DNA of 17,694 nucleotides from an uncultured Clostridia bacterium (GTDB lineage: Bacteria; Bacillota; Clostridia; Oscillospirales; Acutalibacteraceae): positions 1 through 17,694 of the forward strand of contig CAMJHI010000017.1 of NCBI GenBank assembly GCA_946405475.1. Direction: 5' to 3'. Numbering within the stretch: the stretch's first letter is position 1; every line of letters begins with the position of its first letter. Both the position numbers and the translations under genes were made by a program. This document shows, piece after piece, positions 10,901-15,205 of this stretch. The notes under the pieces were generated by a model, which had not been told where the DNA came from, ran no database searches, and was given only the letters and a program-made list of their open reading frames with translations.

Positions 10901-11652
10901 TCACGGCGCCCAGCGAGCTTGGCACTTACGGCACGGCGAGACTCAGTGCGGATGACCGCATCGGCGCTTACTTCGCCAACGGCGACACGGCCGACGTGAT
11001 CAAGGTCGATCCCGATTCCATGCGCCTGACCAAGAAGGTCGGTGAAAACAATTACGTGGCGGCCGACGAGGTCGGCGGTATCACCGGCGCGGTGATTTAC
11101 AGCATGGTTTCGCCCGTCTCCAACCCGTATCTGGTGCGCACGGTCGACGGCGTCAAGGTCCAGAAGATCTTCACGCTCTACTATGAGCTCACCGATCCGA
11201 CCGGCAGCACCGACAGCGCGATCAACGCCGGTGACAGAACGGTCATCACGGTCGAAAACGGCTCCACGTCCGTTACCGGCCTGACAGAAGTCACGACCGA
11301 TTCGGGCAGCACGGTCACGTCCGGCGCGATCTGCGAGAACGTGATGATCCAGCCCGACCAGAACGGCACCTACAGCATGGACACGTATTGCCAGCCCGGC
11401 TCTGTCGGCGATCAGGTCAATTCCGCCGTTGTTTCGCCCGCTTATCTGGCCAACGGCGCCGTGACCAGCGGCAGCGGTTATGCGACCGTCTCCGGCAATA
11501 CCAGCAGCTTCAGCGGCACGTCCGCTGCGATCGGCGCGGCGGAAGACAGCGGCCTTCGCTTCAGCTACCTGCTTGTCACCGTTGAAATTGCGCCGCGTGA
11601 CTGGGGCATTCAAAGAGAGACCGGCAACTGGGCTTACACGCCGACTAACTGA
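1..11652 (+). CDS. Giant GLUG-repeat surface/exported protein (5' end outside window)
   Basis: The frame is open from base 1 to the TGA at 11650-11652, giving at least 3883 residues. The first internal GTG at 145 is not a credible start, because the same repeat pattern (VGGLIG) continues upstream of it. The protein is built from many short repeats with a GG(L/I/V)(V/I)G core, each usually followed by an NC or DC motif (SNCVV, TNCSV, TDCFV). This is the pattern of the GLUG motif family (Pfam Glug), which folds as or near a right-handed beta-helix in bacterial adhesin-like proteins. Five modules are visible. Several open with a 'PYLI..P..F' or 'F.PIG....PF.GNFDGNG' segment, clearest at 8203-8440. 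Between modules lie repeat-poor, beta-rich stretches, for example 2200-2460 (Big-like), 4680-5080, 7320-8200 and 11000-11652. No LPXTG, C-terminal membrane segment, SLH or dockerin is seen. The signal peptide, if any, is outside the window. The role as adhesin or matrix scaffold is inferred. It precedes the SipW/TasA-like genes and is probably part of their operon. Confidence 0.93.
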   Translation, partial: FPIRGINISDATVIGGESGYINKGRRVGGLIGEIYSDSVEISAITLDNVEVSTYYSNASFANQVAASNEGVLTGYFSPDYFSDPMGIGGLVGVAWSEQQVDYPNEIIITDAHVSNLSVGGKSALDDSSELYATMDAGGIIGAALHSYDPMNPEMMLTSLTIGDASTAADVTVTDSKIMAYGNTGGVVGASNVTTVLSNCVVSGSDDNVAPERSEMQVLSRSLYYVGGIAGYIGVSTYNISDASAIMSSKVVYASIVDCSVENAYVASTETSYRGIGAAPLRNVAVGGIIGGGNGQGYSWDYSDSTEAWDYLLPFVSGCTVDHSRIEGIITGGIVGADAEIRYYSDDGTMCNFRDLITNCSVIASRITTVADATRLAGDCPDSASSDPILPSNVDSFILASGVGGIMGTNVRFHYNTLTMGYDKTIFDYAYLHDTIIQYCTVDSSSTVESLLPFTEAKTFCTVTVGGVIGTAFTNTSQNLYYENGRCMLRYNEVDASVHNSANLSDTQDFNQNPSVETEVKVGSGGFIGAVKGGANQYQGQAEALCYVPGIHVYTSVFNGRLSGVRALGGAIGVVNFASDYDYNNYYPNDWTQTDVENGELPNYMLYNLALAGSIALSGSAESYTSGNCCGGYVIGHISAGQSDAYTFNEYAPSVFFSAPYQIFYDITYTSFGSDSYLVPFGFLNSAMSDTNEPRLDGMISGAGCYFDVNLKDDGSGDPRFRDTGANTNHTSDDYSIDITEGSGDSFVIMAADLAQYNWRGSDNSVAEVTSGFNQAGDKKTVLVRGKRFGAVLVSIPFVGYLSDGSADGAWSSKEVFIPCGFRYESPTQAPLTTATNVSTNETYYLIQSPYDMSVIGYNISTPNGITVNKALSAQAMSRHYALYNTSGAIEFTDDMFAADGSYPGGLTPVGKTNYPFTGTFETLPEGTYTFSSTPITFSGGTPTFGTATTETVTVDYDQLGFEKVVLRNVKVKPETTQQGDIGASLFGYVSGATFRNFDIDGISLTGTTNGNYLGAIACKVFAPGTANTPPITIDHVDLNNFTFSDADYIGGLVGGIFTNRTDPSVNTAASVISNCVIGAADSDDVKDYSYSNSITANLGAGGILAHSSQYAANITNCVVRDVDIEQIDDSFDTTQFDSGAAGVAMAYAGTMQNVTVEHCAITGEIVGGAVMRSYTSQLEDDFASAGRYGSYAYTISATECYAASAVAINTVSVLDCDLVGTNDTYNTDAYNEIAPCTASGGILARVDANTSNHTIANCLVDENTTIKAVNGVGGIVGCLETPESINLNTRLAQFGVTVTDCTMKADLSRTAENESNTVYNRGTGGVIGVFYRWSPLIFTKISGCDIGGTIHVARSDAGLAGGVVGAIYATGRKYPGNQLSGFPSFTDLANMASGEHFVSNCLVTTDFIKTVSGSEVSVFNESSRGVGIVLGHYNMGTEATPIPIPVVPTSGAYSGREPFYHVMFSTANYSDPCVALFGFDNASSHGQCLNGIENATAYCYDVNRAAADPDNGSSHFTVSQDGYVDLPDVGDQIARINTSPGNRNEAGMLELYSTSFNTTNAFTVTFDWGTGAHENVLMLETDTTDENYSFAASALPHDFTLSSNNGSVTKQRSCELDHVELANGAEYFDVAYPAGKTASNPGNDQAFTLTLKPNTDLNDKLTLTVHFVYANGLKMAFNIFINVRAREYWRLDPDVSGLSRTVFLVFNAADLAALQTELSTDSESRADACIIQCYDVFWTLSSDSPVVAAARAALKDEYDNYLTVGQILEDYMYNGIVIGQDMNGYDETLDLGSLLGDFVRPNPEYLTDPTQDPEITFRDYFSDYSSATDVPMAEIVGEISGIDFGVYGVPGSAAIIDPYEIENDSPVSVPFRGRYITLKNNLKQTDPQTYEEVPVSTGATEGGECYAIYGLDLRAENAVANTGSDAPYAGLIAQIGGGAMIDGVRFVNPKISVINSYETAACAGVLAGAVSFTDDDMGNGYPEPIVRNVSIEGEGDGSAYVKAIKRVNCASSAAGGLAGQIVGAPIIYNIDVSGIDVVSSYMANAQSGEQSTILTGGIAGRAGAIGNAPTFRNLNVTDCHVLGGHIANPVGAIRSYGGGMFGILCGSVDLLDSDPITGDPLQDPDTYDQLPSQLSEVSGTVVGGSYISTNYGYDRDDQNNTALDIAGGVAAQSEGESVVKYVNVIDSTIVGGEIAGGIVGQIANKALDDYEMTTLSVSFSGVGMQLGYAPDDLYSLVLLSDEHPTNVLVVGTSGTTNRFNTAGGVVGNVQNLDYLHIGSTNDGEEGVDVNGVVGTYGYDNHNREATAGGIIGTIAGSDEFGSSQLAEYLDKIQIYASSVQGEVNGFNRESVTAMKCAGSAGGIVGKIACAARKTDIDNGYYFITDCIMSAKVNLYNSVYGVAVDCANNQRNRNRNTNAGKIIGRAASGALIDANVDPLNVAEDLWQAIVEYSPDGNLAFQYTYYNGVDYDTTDWVDALHFALRGRLKDPRQGNSVYFTEQYCAINDYIDNVYGSSYPQDIVLYGSRDLCVIDFDHYTDIDGYMQGVRLPYFDCNRINRYVADVEDGDGGYYADTSLLPVQVQSFMVSEGNPDTGDLETDEQTYLAQQYIENAFIPLDDDPNAPTEHYKYFRFRNPAEGGSVTERKLVFRDDQIDILDIYGEPVSGASASAAYDSNTVMMMDEVLLDSGNTAFYTYNVGVMTIDLQEKKEMIGSLVLNFDYGIQMNSSFTSIEIEGDGSEQNPYLIRQPKHFIVMRALRSNGINDENYYKQMNNIDMNMTEDANFLNRYTSLEGFEPIGTQASPFYGNFDGNGYVIQNFYINDESTNAAGLFGCIGKGTELKNIHIEVADSLVIRTVDDERTVVNGGIIGGNNTGGLVGIVKATGTGENVAATVTNCSVAGGSVVGGMNVGGLIGASAGSVELDNCFTSTTTASYAGVSNVGALLGAVTVGDCTLDGCYTAGFAVAGSANPSDEAVGGLVGRNSSTCTLEMTDCFVSATASGNTDSTVGLAVAANDGTISSGSTGNTVAALIPREDSDKTIYIIAPGFSSSGNNYESKMLGVLNDINLNNDDASTAIDYTNTSYADRNDYLTYIPAYSETVYNGTASDAYSEAYRHLIAAAVKVDQSSQGYDGGTAINHVQSENIKGNGGLLYPLTMTFDKATVFTTSVYDLSDTVEYPMGIDLNLTGNGSNKNTDLLFKTSTVENSGSVTSSTVIYRNIFRNNETPVAVKYDGETYENGEIYYDYNLPYAVANQTVSVGGSDIAIARKVMYPVVDIQDYGIGSDKIFPIATARQFKALTSTGEYGEGSAKFAFLRTTAPGYVDKLDYQMRDLMLVADIDLATTAFEPLAAYGESFYGNGHVISNMQINSTGSAAMFTSLQSGFIYDLGLTGVNVTNTGSDSNTKAAMLVASMNQGTISNCFAIGTVKAVNAFSSGAAIGGLVGYAEGGSAQQKSVIENSLVSGSVIGYTGNGGSGTSAAGLLGRSNGAVSMENVTVTTNVNAKDTYAICGDGTNATVLNAVYGGQMTYDETAGGQYLIPAANVTAVDLYADDSIGLTITGPAMVIAPVLTAQTFAAPASGNFSATGMTSFGDGYYPVASAVNSIETEAFLAGARFAAAAIQLNYIGTTDAVSSVTAPSELGTYGTARLSADDRIGAYFANGDTADVIKVDPDSMRLTKKVGENNYVAADEVGGITGAVIYSMVSPVSNPYLVRTVDGVKVQKIFTLYYELTDPTGSTDSAINAGDRTVITVENGSTSVTGLTEVTTDSGSTVTSGAICENVMIQPDQNGTYSMDTYCQPGSVGDQVNSAVVSPAYLANGAVTSGSGYATVSGNTSSFSGTSAAIGAAEDSGLRFSYLLVTVEIAPRDWGIQRETGNWAYTPTN
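2518..4300 (+). repeat. GLUG-type protein repeats, module 2
   Basis: The module opens with 'YYLIQSPYDM' (from 2518) and a 'TPVGKTNYPFTGTF' segment (about 2716-2760), the usual lead-in of GLUG arrays. Repeat cores follow from about 3034 (YLGAIA, IGGLVG, AGGILA, VGGAVM, SGGILA, VGGIVG, TGGVIG, AGGVVG). Cys motifs SNCVI, TNCVV, EHCAI, ANCLV, TDCTM and SNCLV are interspersed. Confidence 0.8.
5101..7290 (+). repeat. GLUG-type protein repeats, module 3
   Basis: The lead-in is divergent: 'AADLAALQTEL' at about 5125-5157 and 'VPFRGRYITLKN' at about 5605-5640. Repeat cores run from about 5776 to 7290 (AGLIAQ, AGGLAG, TGGIAG, GGGMFG, AGGVAA, AGGIVG, AGGVVG, AGGIIG, AGGIVG). Cys motifs are sparser here than in modules 1 and 2. 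Confidence 0.75.
8203..8960 (+). repeat. GLUG-type protein repeats, module 4 (most canonical)
   Basis: This module has the textbook lead-in: 'GSEQNPYLIRQPKHF', then 'FEPIGTQASPFYGNFDGNGY' (about 8380-8440), then AAGLFG. The cores TGGLVG, VGGLIG, VGALLG and VGGLVG and the motifs TNCSV, DNCFT, DGCYT and TDCFV follow. It is the best part of the protein for profile-based family assignment. Confidence 0.85.
9850..10480 (+). repeat. GLUG-type protein repeats, module 5
   Basis: A short last module. The lead-in is 'FPIATARQFKALTS' (about 9859) and 'FEPLAAYGESFYGNGHVI' (about 10034-10087). A degenerate AAMF/AAMLVA pair follows, then SNCFAIG, IGGLVG and AAGLLG. After it the protein becomes repeat-poor up to its C-terminus. 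Confidence 0.78.
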
Positions 11653-11665
11653 TCCATTGAACAAT

Positions 11666-11693
11666 CGGTGGAGCGGGTCACTCCGCTCCACCG
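11666..11693 (+). promoter_or_regulatory. Strong intergenic stem-loop without T-tract
   Basis: An 11-base-pair perfect stem (CGGTGGAGCGG with CCGCTCCACCG) closes a six-base loop. It lies 13 bases after the stop of the giant gene. The following bases (AAACCAAAAC) contain no T-run, so it is not a classic rho-independent terminator on the + strand, nor on the - strand. It may be a 3'-end stabiliser, a processing site or a partial attenuator separating the giant gene from the small-protein genes. Confidence 0.6.
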
Positions 11694-11713
11694 AAACCAA
11701 AACAGCAAACCAT

Positions 11714-11719
11714 GGAGGG
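11714..11719 (+). promoter_or_regulatory. Ribosome binding site GGAGGG for exported protein 1
   Basis: GGAGGG sits seven bases before the ATG at 11727. It decides this start over the in-frame ATG at 11712, which overlaps the site itself. Confidence 0.8.
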
Positions 11720-11726
11720 AAAACAC

Positions 11727-12302
11727 ATGAAGAAAAAAGAAGATAACAGTTTTCAGCTTCTTTTTACGGCTTTGGTGCTGGTCGTGATCGCGGTCGGCGG
11801 CACCCTCGCGTGGTTTGCGCACAACACGACTTCCTCCGTCGATCAGATGGCGGCTTCCATCACGTCACCGACCGATAATAACGCTTTCGACGGGGAACAG
11901 CTCTATCACTTTGACGGCAGCGACTTTGTGGAATACAACGACGGCGACGCGCTTTACGTGCCCGGCATGAAAAAGCTGTTCCGCATTGAGGTCGACGCCA
12001 GCCTTTCCACGAAGGTTTTGGTCGTGCTTGACGGTGATTCGGCGCCGCAGCTTGGCAGTATGATGAAGATCGCGTTTTACGATCAGTATGACGCGAGCTG
12101 GATGAGAAACGAAGCCAGCTTCCCCACGCCGACCGCCACCCTGAACAGTCAGATCATCAACGGCCCTTACGGGCTGACGGTGGAGCATACCATCCCCAAC
12201 GGCAACGGCTCCCAATACATTTACTTTGTTCTTTATATGGATCCTGCAGCAGGGAACGATTATCAGGATCTGAGCTTTGATTTCAAGGTCGGCGCTTTAT
12301 AA
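11727..12302 (+). CDS. TasA/CalY-like exported protein 1 (SipW-dependent-type signal)
   Basis: A 191-residue protein. The N-terminus is MKKKEDN, followed by a hydrophobic segment at residues 9-25 and the motif GGTLAWFA. That matches the SipW-cognate signal peptides of TasA and camelysin-like proteins, with likely cleavage between Ala28 and Trp29. The mature part is beta-rich, has no Cys, and carries 'LYVPGMKKLFRIEVD', the segment where such proteins usually describe a pre-strand turn. No catalytic motif is seen. The start is set by GGAGGG at 11714-11719. It sits directly before a SipW-type peptidase gene, its likely processing enzyme. By analogy with Bacillus subtilis TasA it may be a fibre or matrix subunit, but the mature sequence is not close enough to call it TasA. 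Confidence 0.85.
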   Translation: MKKKEDNSFQLLFTALVLVVIAVGGTLAWFAHNTTSSVDQMAASITSPTDNNAFDGEQLYHFDGSDFVEYNDGDALYVPGMKKLFRIEVDASLSTKVLVVLDGDSAPQLGSMMKIAFYDQYDASWMRNEASFPTPTATLNSQIINGPYGLTVEHTIPNGNGSQYIYFVLYMDPAAGNDYQDLSFDFKVGAL

Positions 12303-12326
12303 TCCGCCGCAGTCAACGAGGGCAAC

Positions 12327-12884
12327 ATGAAAAAAGCGATCTCAACAGTTCTGAGCGTGATCACGGTCGTTGTCGTGGCCTTGCTCGCTATCCTTATCGT
12401 CATGGTTTCGATCAATGCGAAACACGGCAAAGTGACCTCTCTGTTCGGTTACTCCTTCTTAATGGTTCAAACCGGCAGTATGGAGCCGGTCTACCCGCAG
12501 AATACGGCGATCATCGCCAAGCGCGTTGACGCTGCCACGTTAAAAGAGGGCGACGTGATCAGCTTCTATTCGTCTGACCCCACGCTCAAGCGCAACGTCG
12601 TGACTCACCGCATCAAAGAAATTAAAACAGAAGATTCGTCCATTCGCTTTGTCACCAAGGGCGACGCGAATGTTTTGGAAGATCAATATGACGTGCCGGC
12701 CGCCGATTTAGTCGGCAGGGTCGTCGGCAAAAGCAAAGTTTTCTCGCTGTTAGGCAGAGTCAAGCAGGATCCCAAGCTGTTTTTCCTCCTCATCATTCTG
12801 CCGATCAGCGCACTGATCACCTGGGAAATTGTCGGCTTTTCCAAGAAAGCGAAGGCGACCGACCATGAAAAAAAAGATACTTGA
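12327..12884 (+). CDS. SipW/ER-type signal peptidase I, copy A
   Basis: A 185-residue membrane serine protease that removes signal peptides outside the membrane. The N-terminal membrane segment is at residues 7-29 and a second is near 151-170, with a short basic tail. The nucleophile box is QTGSMEP (Ser51). The general base box is VVTHRI (His94), where bacterial P-type enzymes have Lys. The third box is TKGDAN (Asp113). The His form is diagnostic of the SipW/archaeal/ER class. The length fits SipW (about 190 residues). GAGGG at 12318-12322 is four bases before the ATG. It lies 24 bases after exported protein 1, its likely substrate. Confidence 0.95.
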   Translation: MKKAISTVLSVITVVVVALLAILIVMVSINAKHGKVTSLFGYSFLMVQTGSMEPVYPQNTAIIAKRVDAATLKEGDVISFYSSDPTLKRNVVTHRIKEIKTEDSSIRFVTKGDANVLEDQYDVPAADLVGRVVGKSKVFSLLGRVKQDPKLFFLLIILPISALITWEIVGFSKKAKATDHEKKDT

Positions 12885-13362
12885 CGGTGCCTTTGTTCTG
12901 CTTTCGGCGGTGCTGATCCTGTTTGTTCTCATCGCCTGGGCGCCGCGCCTTTTCGGGCTTCACCCATATTACGTTCTGACCGACAGCATGAAGCCCACCT
13001 TCTCACGCGGGAGTCTGGTCTATGCCAAGCCGGTCGCGTTTGAGGATATCCACGTGGGCGATATTCTTGTTTTTGAGAACGCCGCCTATAAAAAGAATTT
13101 CGTTCACCGCGTTGTCCGCATCACCAACGATCAATGGATCTTCACCAAGGGCGACGCCAACAACGTCGAAGACCCGCTCCCGGCCGAGTATTCCTGCTGC
13201 CGGGGCATCGTAAAGTTCCATTTGCCCGTGGTCGGTTTCCCGGCTCAGTTCCTGCATTCCACGGCGGGCAAGGTCAGCATCGCGGTCGGCTATTGCCTTT
13301 GGGCCGCGGCTGAGGTGGAACACATCCGCTCCAATAAAAAGAAAAAAGAGGTGTGCGCATGA
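12865..13362 (+). CDS. SipW/ER-type signal peptidase I, copy B
   Basis: A 165-residue enzyme. The N-terminal membrane segment is at residues 8-27, and a weaker C-terminal hydrophobic segment lies near 135-150. The catalytic boxes are TDSMKP (Ser41), FVHRV (His81) and TKGDANN (Asp97), so the residues needed for activity are present. It differs from copies A and C by DSMKP in place of GSMEP around the serine. ATG 12865 is chosen because MKKKILDG leads directly into the membrane segment. An upstream in-frame start at 12829 would add a basic stretch encoded inside copy A. The gene overlaps copy A by 20 bases, with GAAGG at 12851-12855 as a moderate ribosome site, so translation is probably coupled. 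Confidence 0.93.
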   Translation: MKKKILDGAFVLLSAVLILFVLIAWAPRLFGLHPYYVLTDSMKPTFSRGSLVYAKPVAFEDIHVGDILVFENAAYKKNFVHRVVRITNDQWIFTKGDANNVEDPLPAEYSCCRGIVKFHLPVVGFPAQFLHSTAGKVSIAVGYCLWAAAEVEHIRSNKKKKEVCA

Positions 13363-13913
13363 AAAAAAGAATCATTCTTTTTGCCCTGTCTCTGGCGGTC
13401 ATCGTCGGCATGCTCAGCGCGGGGAATGCTTATGCGTGGTTTTCAACGATGCAGGGCGGTTCCTCCGAAGCGAACCGCATCCGTTCCGGTATGGTGCAGT
13501 ATGAGCTCGGCACAGACGCGTTTATTGTGGAAAGCGCCGGCGATATCTATCCGGAGCAGAATCTGCTGACCGGTCCGGTTTCGCTTGAAAACAGTTCCAA
13601 CATTACCACCAACGTGCGCATCAAAATCACCTACACCTACGGCGGCAGCACGCTCGTTTGGGATCCGACCGACGACACCTGCGAGCTGGCTGTGACTTTG
13701 ACCGACAGCAACGGCTGGACTTATGATTCCACCGATCATTATCTGTATCGCATCAGTGCCGTTGCGGTCAATGCGGATCTTCCGCTGTTCGACAAGCTTT
13801 GCTACAGCGGCCCGAACACCGACAACGACACGCTCGCCGGCTCGACCGAAACGATCACCGTACTTTACGAAGCACGTCAGGCAGAGTATGTGAACACCTG
13901 GAATTTCAGCTGA
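13359..13913 (+). CDS. TasA/CalY-like exported protein 2 (SipW-dependent-type signal)
   Basis: A 184-residue protein starting MKKR, with a hydrophobic signal at residues 5-22 and the processing-site motif NAYAWFS. Likely cleavage is between Ala26 and Trp27. The mature part is beta-rich and carries 'SLENSSNITTNVRIKITYTY' (an N-S-S element then an R.K..Y strand), a pattern shared with exported protein 4 and common in TasA-like proteins. It has a single Cys pair and no enzyme motif. Start ATG 13359 is preceded by GAGG at 13348-13351, and the ATGA shares four bases with the stop of copy B. It is probably a matrix or fibre subunit matured by a neighbouring signal peptidase. Which one cannot be read from the sequence. 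Confidence 0.85.
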   Translation: MKKRIILFALSLAVIVGMLSAGNAYAWFSTMQGGSSEANRIRSGMVQYELGTDAFIVESAGDIYPEQNLLTGPVSLENSSNITTNVRIKITYTYGGSTLVWDPTDDTCELAVTLTDSNGWTYDSTDHYLYRISAVAVNADLPLFDKLCYSGPNTDNDTLAGSTETITVLYEARQAEYVNTWNFS

Positions 13914-13915
13914 AC

Positions 13916-14410
13916 ATGAGCAAAGTATTCCGAATCGTTTATAACTTCTTCGCCATCGTCATCATTCTGTTTTTCCTGTTCACCTCGGTGGTGGCCGTCA
14001 GCGGCACCAAGGTCTATTCTGTCGCCACGGGGAGCATGGAGCCCGCCATTCCGAACGGCTCCGTCGTGTTTGTTCGCCCGCGTCCGACTTATCAGGTGGG
14101 CGATGTGATCACCGCTTTCCTGCAGGGGGAGCAGACCTTCACGCACCGCATCATCGACATTCAGGGCGAAGAGATTTTCACCAAGGGCGATGCCAACAAA
14201 ACCATGGATCCAATGCCAACCCGGCAAAGCCGCATCGTCGGCAAGGTGGTGCTTCATCTGCCGTTGCTCGGCTTCCTTTCGCAAAAGCTGAGCGTGCCCG
14301 GCCTGATGATCGCGCTCGCGGCGGTGCTGGTCGTGCTGATCGTGGTGCGGCTGGCTGTAGCTCAAAAACAAAAGCACAAGGGAGATCATGCTGATGAAAA
14401 GACTCAATAA
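13916..14410 (+). CDS. SipW/ER-type signal peptidase I, copy C
   Basis: A 164-residue enzyme. It has a membrane segment at residues 10-29, the nucleophile box ATGSMEP (Ser40), the base box TFTHRI (His77) and TKGDAN (Asp92). A second membrane segment lies near 128-149, then a basic C-terminal tail. ATG 13916 lies two bases after the stop of exported protein 2. The only upstream ribosome-site-like element is a weak GGAA at 13900-13903, so coupling to the preceding gene is likely. In-frame starts further upstream would add a non-hydrophobic, Arg/His-rich leader encoded inside exported protein 2 and are rejected. Copy C resembles copy A in the serine box but is otherwise clearly diverged from both A and B. 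Confidence 0.94.
   Translation: MSKVFRIVYNFFAIVIILFFLFTSVVAVSGTKVYSVATGSMEPAIPNGSVVFVRPRPTYQVGDVITAFLQGEQTFTHRIIDIQGEEIFTKGDANKTMDPMPTRQSRIVGKVVLHLPLLGFLSQKLSVPGLMIALAAVLVVLIVVRLAVAQKQKHKGDHADEKTQ
14378..14384 (+). promoter_or_regulatory. Ribosome binding site AAGGGAG for exported protein 3
   Basis: AAGGGAG lies three bases before ATG 14388 and nine bases before ATG 14394. The second start has the more usual spacing and gives a standard MKRLNKR signal-peptide N-terminus. Confidence 0.7.
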
Positions 14411-15182
14411 GCGCAGCGTCTTTACGGTTGTTCTGGCGCTCATGCTGACGCTTTCGATCGGGTTTTACACCGGTCTGCGTCCGACTACGGCGTGGTTCCA
14501 TCAGGAAGACAGCGAGACCAAAACGTATGACGTCGGCACGTTTGACGTTGATTTTGACGCGACGGTTCACGCCAACATGAATCTGACCTTTGAAGTGACC
14601 ACCAAGTTGAGCGAGGCGCTTGAAACAGCGGCCACCGACGCTGCCACGCGCAACCAGGAATTTGAATATGCGGTGAAATACCTCTACGTGACGATCGCAA
14701 ACAACGTGGAAGCAAGCCGGACCGACGCCGATTATCTCGACGCGCTGGTGAAGCTCAGCGTCGGCGAAGCGGAAACGGGCAGCGGTTCCGGCAGCGGTTC
14801 CGGCAGCAGTTCCGGCAGCAGTGAAGCCAGTTCCCTGCGTTATTACTATTTCCCGCTGACCGGCTCCGACACGCAGTATGCTTCCGTCACGACCGATAAC
14901 GACGGCACCACGGCCAGCCTCGATCTGGCCGCCAAGCTTCGCACCTATTGCTCGGCAAACAGCATTGCGGATGACGATGATTTCATCGATCCCGCTGTGA
15001 ACCCGCAAATGGCTTTTGACGATCTGGAAGACGACAGCGACGCGGGTCTCATCCGCGTGGAACACAACGGTTCCGTCACGGTCTGTATAGCGATCTGGGT
15101 CGATCACGGCGAAAGCGGCGTGACCAACACGACGTTCCCCATCACGATTTCGATGTCTGCGCGGCAGGCACTGGCTGAATGA
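14394..15182 (+). CDS. TasA/CalY-like exported protein 3, with Ser/Gly linker
   Basis: A 262-residue protein. A basic MKRLNKR N-terminus is followed by a hydrophobic segment at residues 9-24 and TTAWFHQ, the SipW-type processing motif (cleavage likely Ala33/Trp34). The mature part begins with 'YDVGTFDVDFDATV', a typical first strand of TasA-like proteins. It contains 'AVKYLYVTIANN' and then a Ser/Gly-rich linker at about residues 128-144 that splits the domain. After the linker come a beta-rich second half and an acidic patch (ADDDDF). It is longer than its three relatives. The gene overlaps copy C by 17 bases. An alternative start at ATG 14388 would add two residues only. Confidence 0.84.
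   Translation: MKRLNKRSVFTVVLALMLTLSIGFYTGLRPTTAWFHQEDSETKTYDVGTFDVDFDATVHANMNLTFEVTTKLSEALETAATDAATRNQEFEYAVKYLYVTIANNVEASRTDADYLDALVKLSVGEAETGSGSGSGSGSSSGSSEASSLRYYYFPLTGSDTQYASVTTDNDGTTASLDLAAKLRTYCSANSIADDDDFIDPAVNPQMAFDDLEDDSDAGLIRVEHNGSVTVCIAIWVDHGESGVTNTTFPITISMSARQALAE
14778..14822 (+). repeat. 12-base tandem repeat encoding Gly-Ser-Gly-Ser
   Basis: The unit GGCAGCGGTTCC occurs in three consecutive copies (the third with one change) plus a partial fourth. It is in frame with exported protein 3. Copy-number change would lengthen or shorten the linker by four residues without breaking the frame. Confidence 0.8.
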
Positions 15183-15192
15183 TTGATTGTTC

Positions 15193-15198
15193 AGGAGG
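15193..15198 (+). promoter_or_regulatory. Perfect ribosome binding site AGGAGG for exported protein 4
   Basis: AGGAGG is seven bases before ATG 15206. It is the strongest site in the operon and overrules the upstream in-frame start at 15179. It suggests that exported protein 4 is made at a high level. Confidence 0.85.
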
Positions 15199-15205
15199 AA
15201 CAGCC

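Noticed and set aside
11653..11726. Promoter for exported protein 1 in the intergenic gap
   Set aside because: A TTGAAC at about 11657 has no acceptable -10 box at proper spacing. The gap is occupied by the stem-loop and the ribosome site.
13799..13915. Upstream extension of signal peptidase copy C
   Set aside because: It would lie wholly inside exported protein 2 and add a non-hydrophobic Arg/His-rich leader. ATG 13916 leads directly to the membrane segment.
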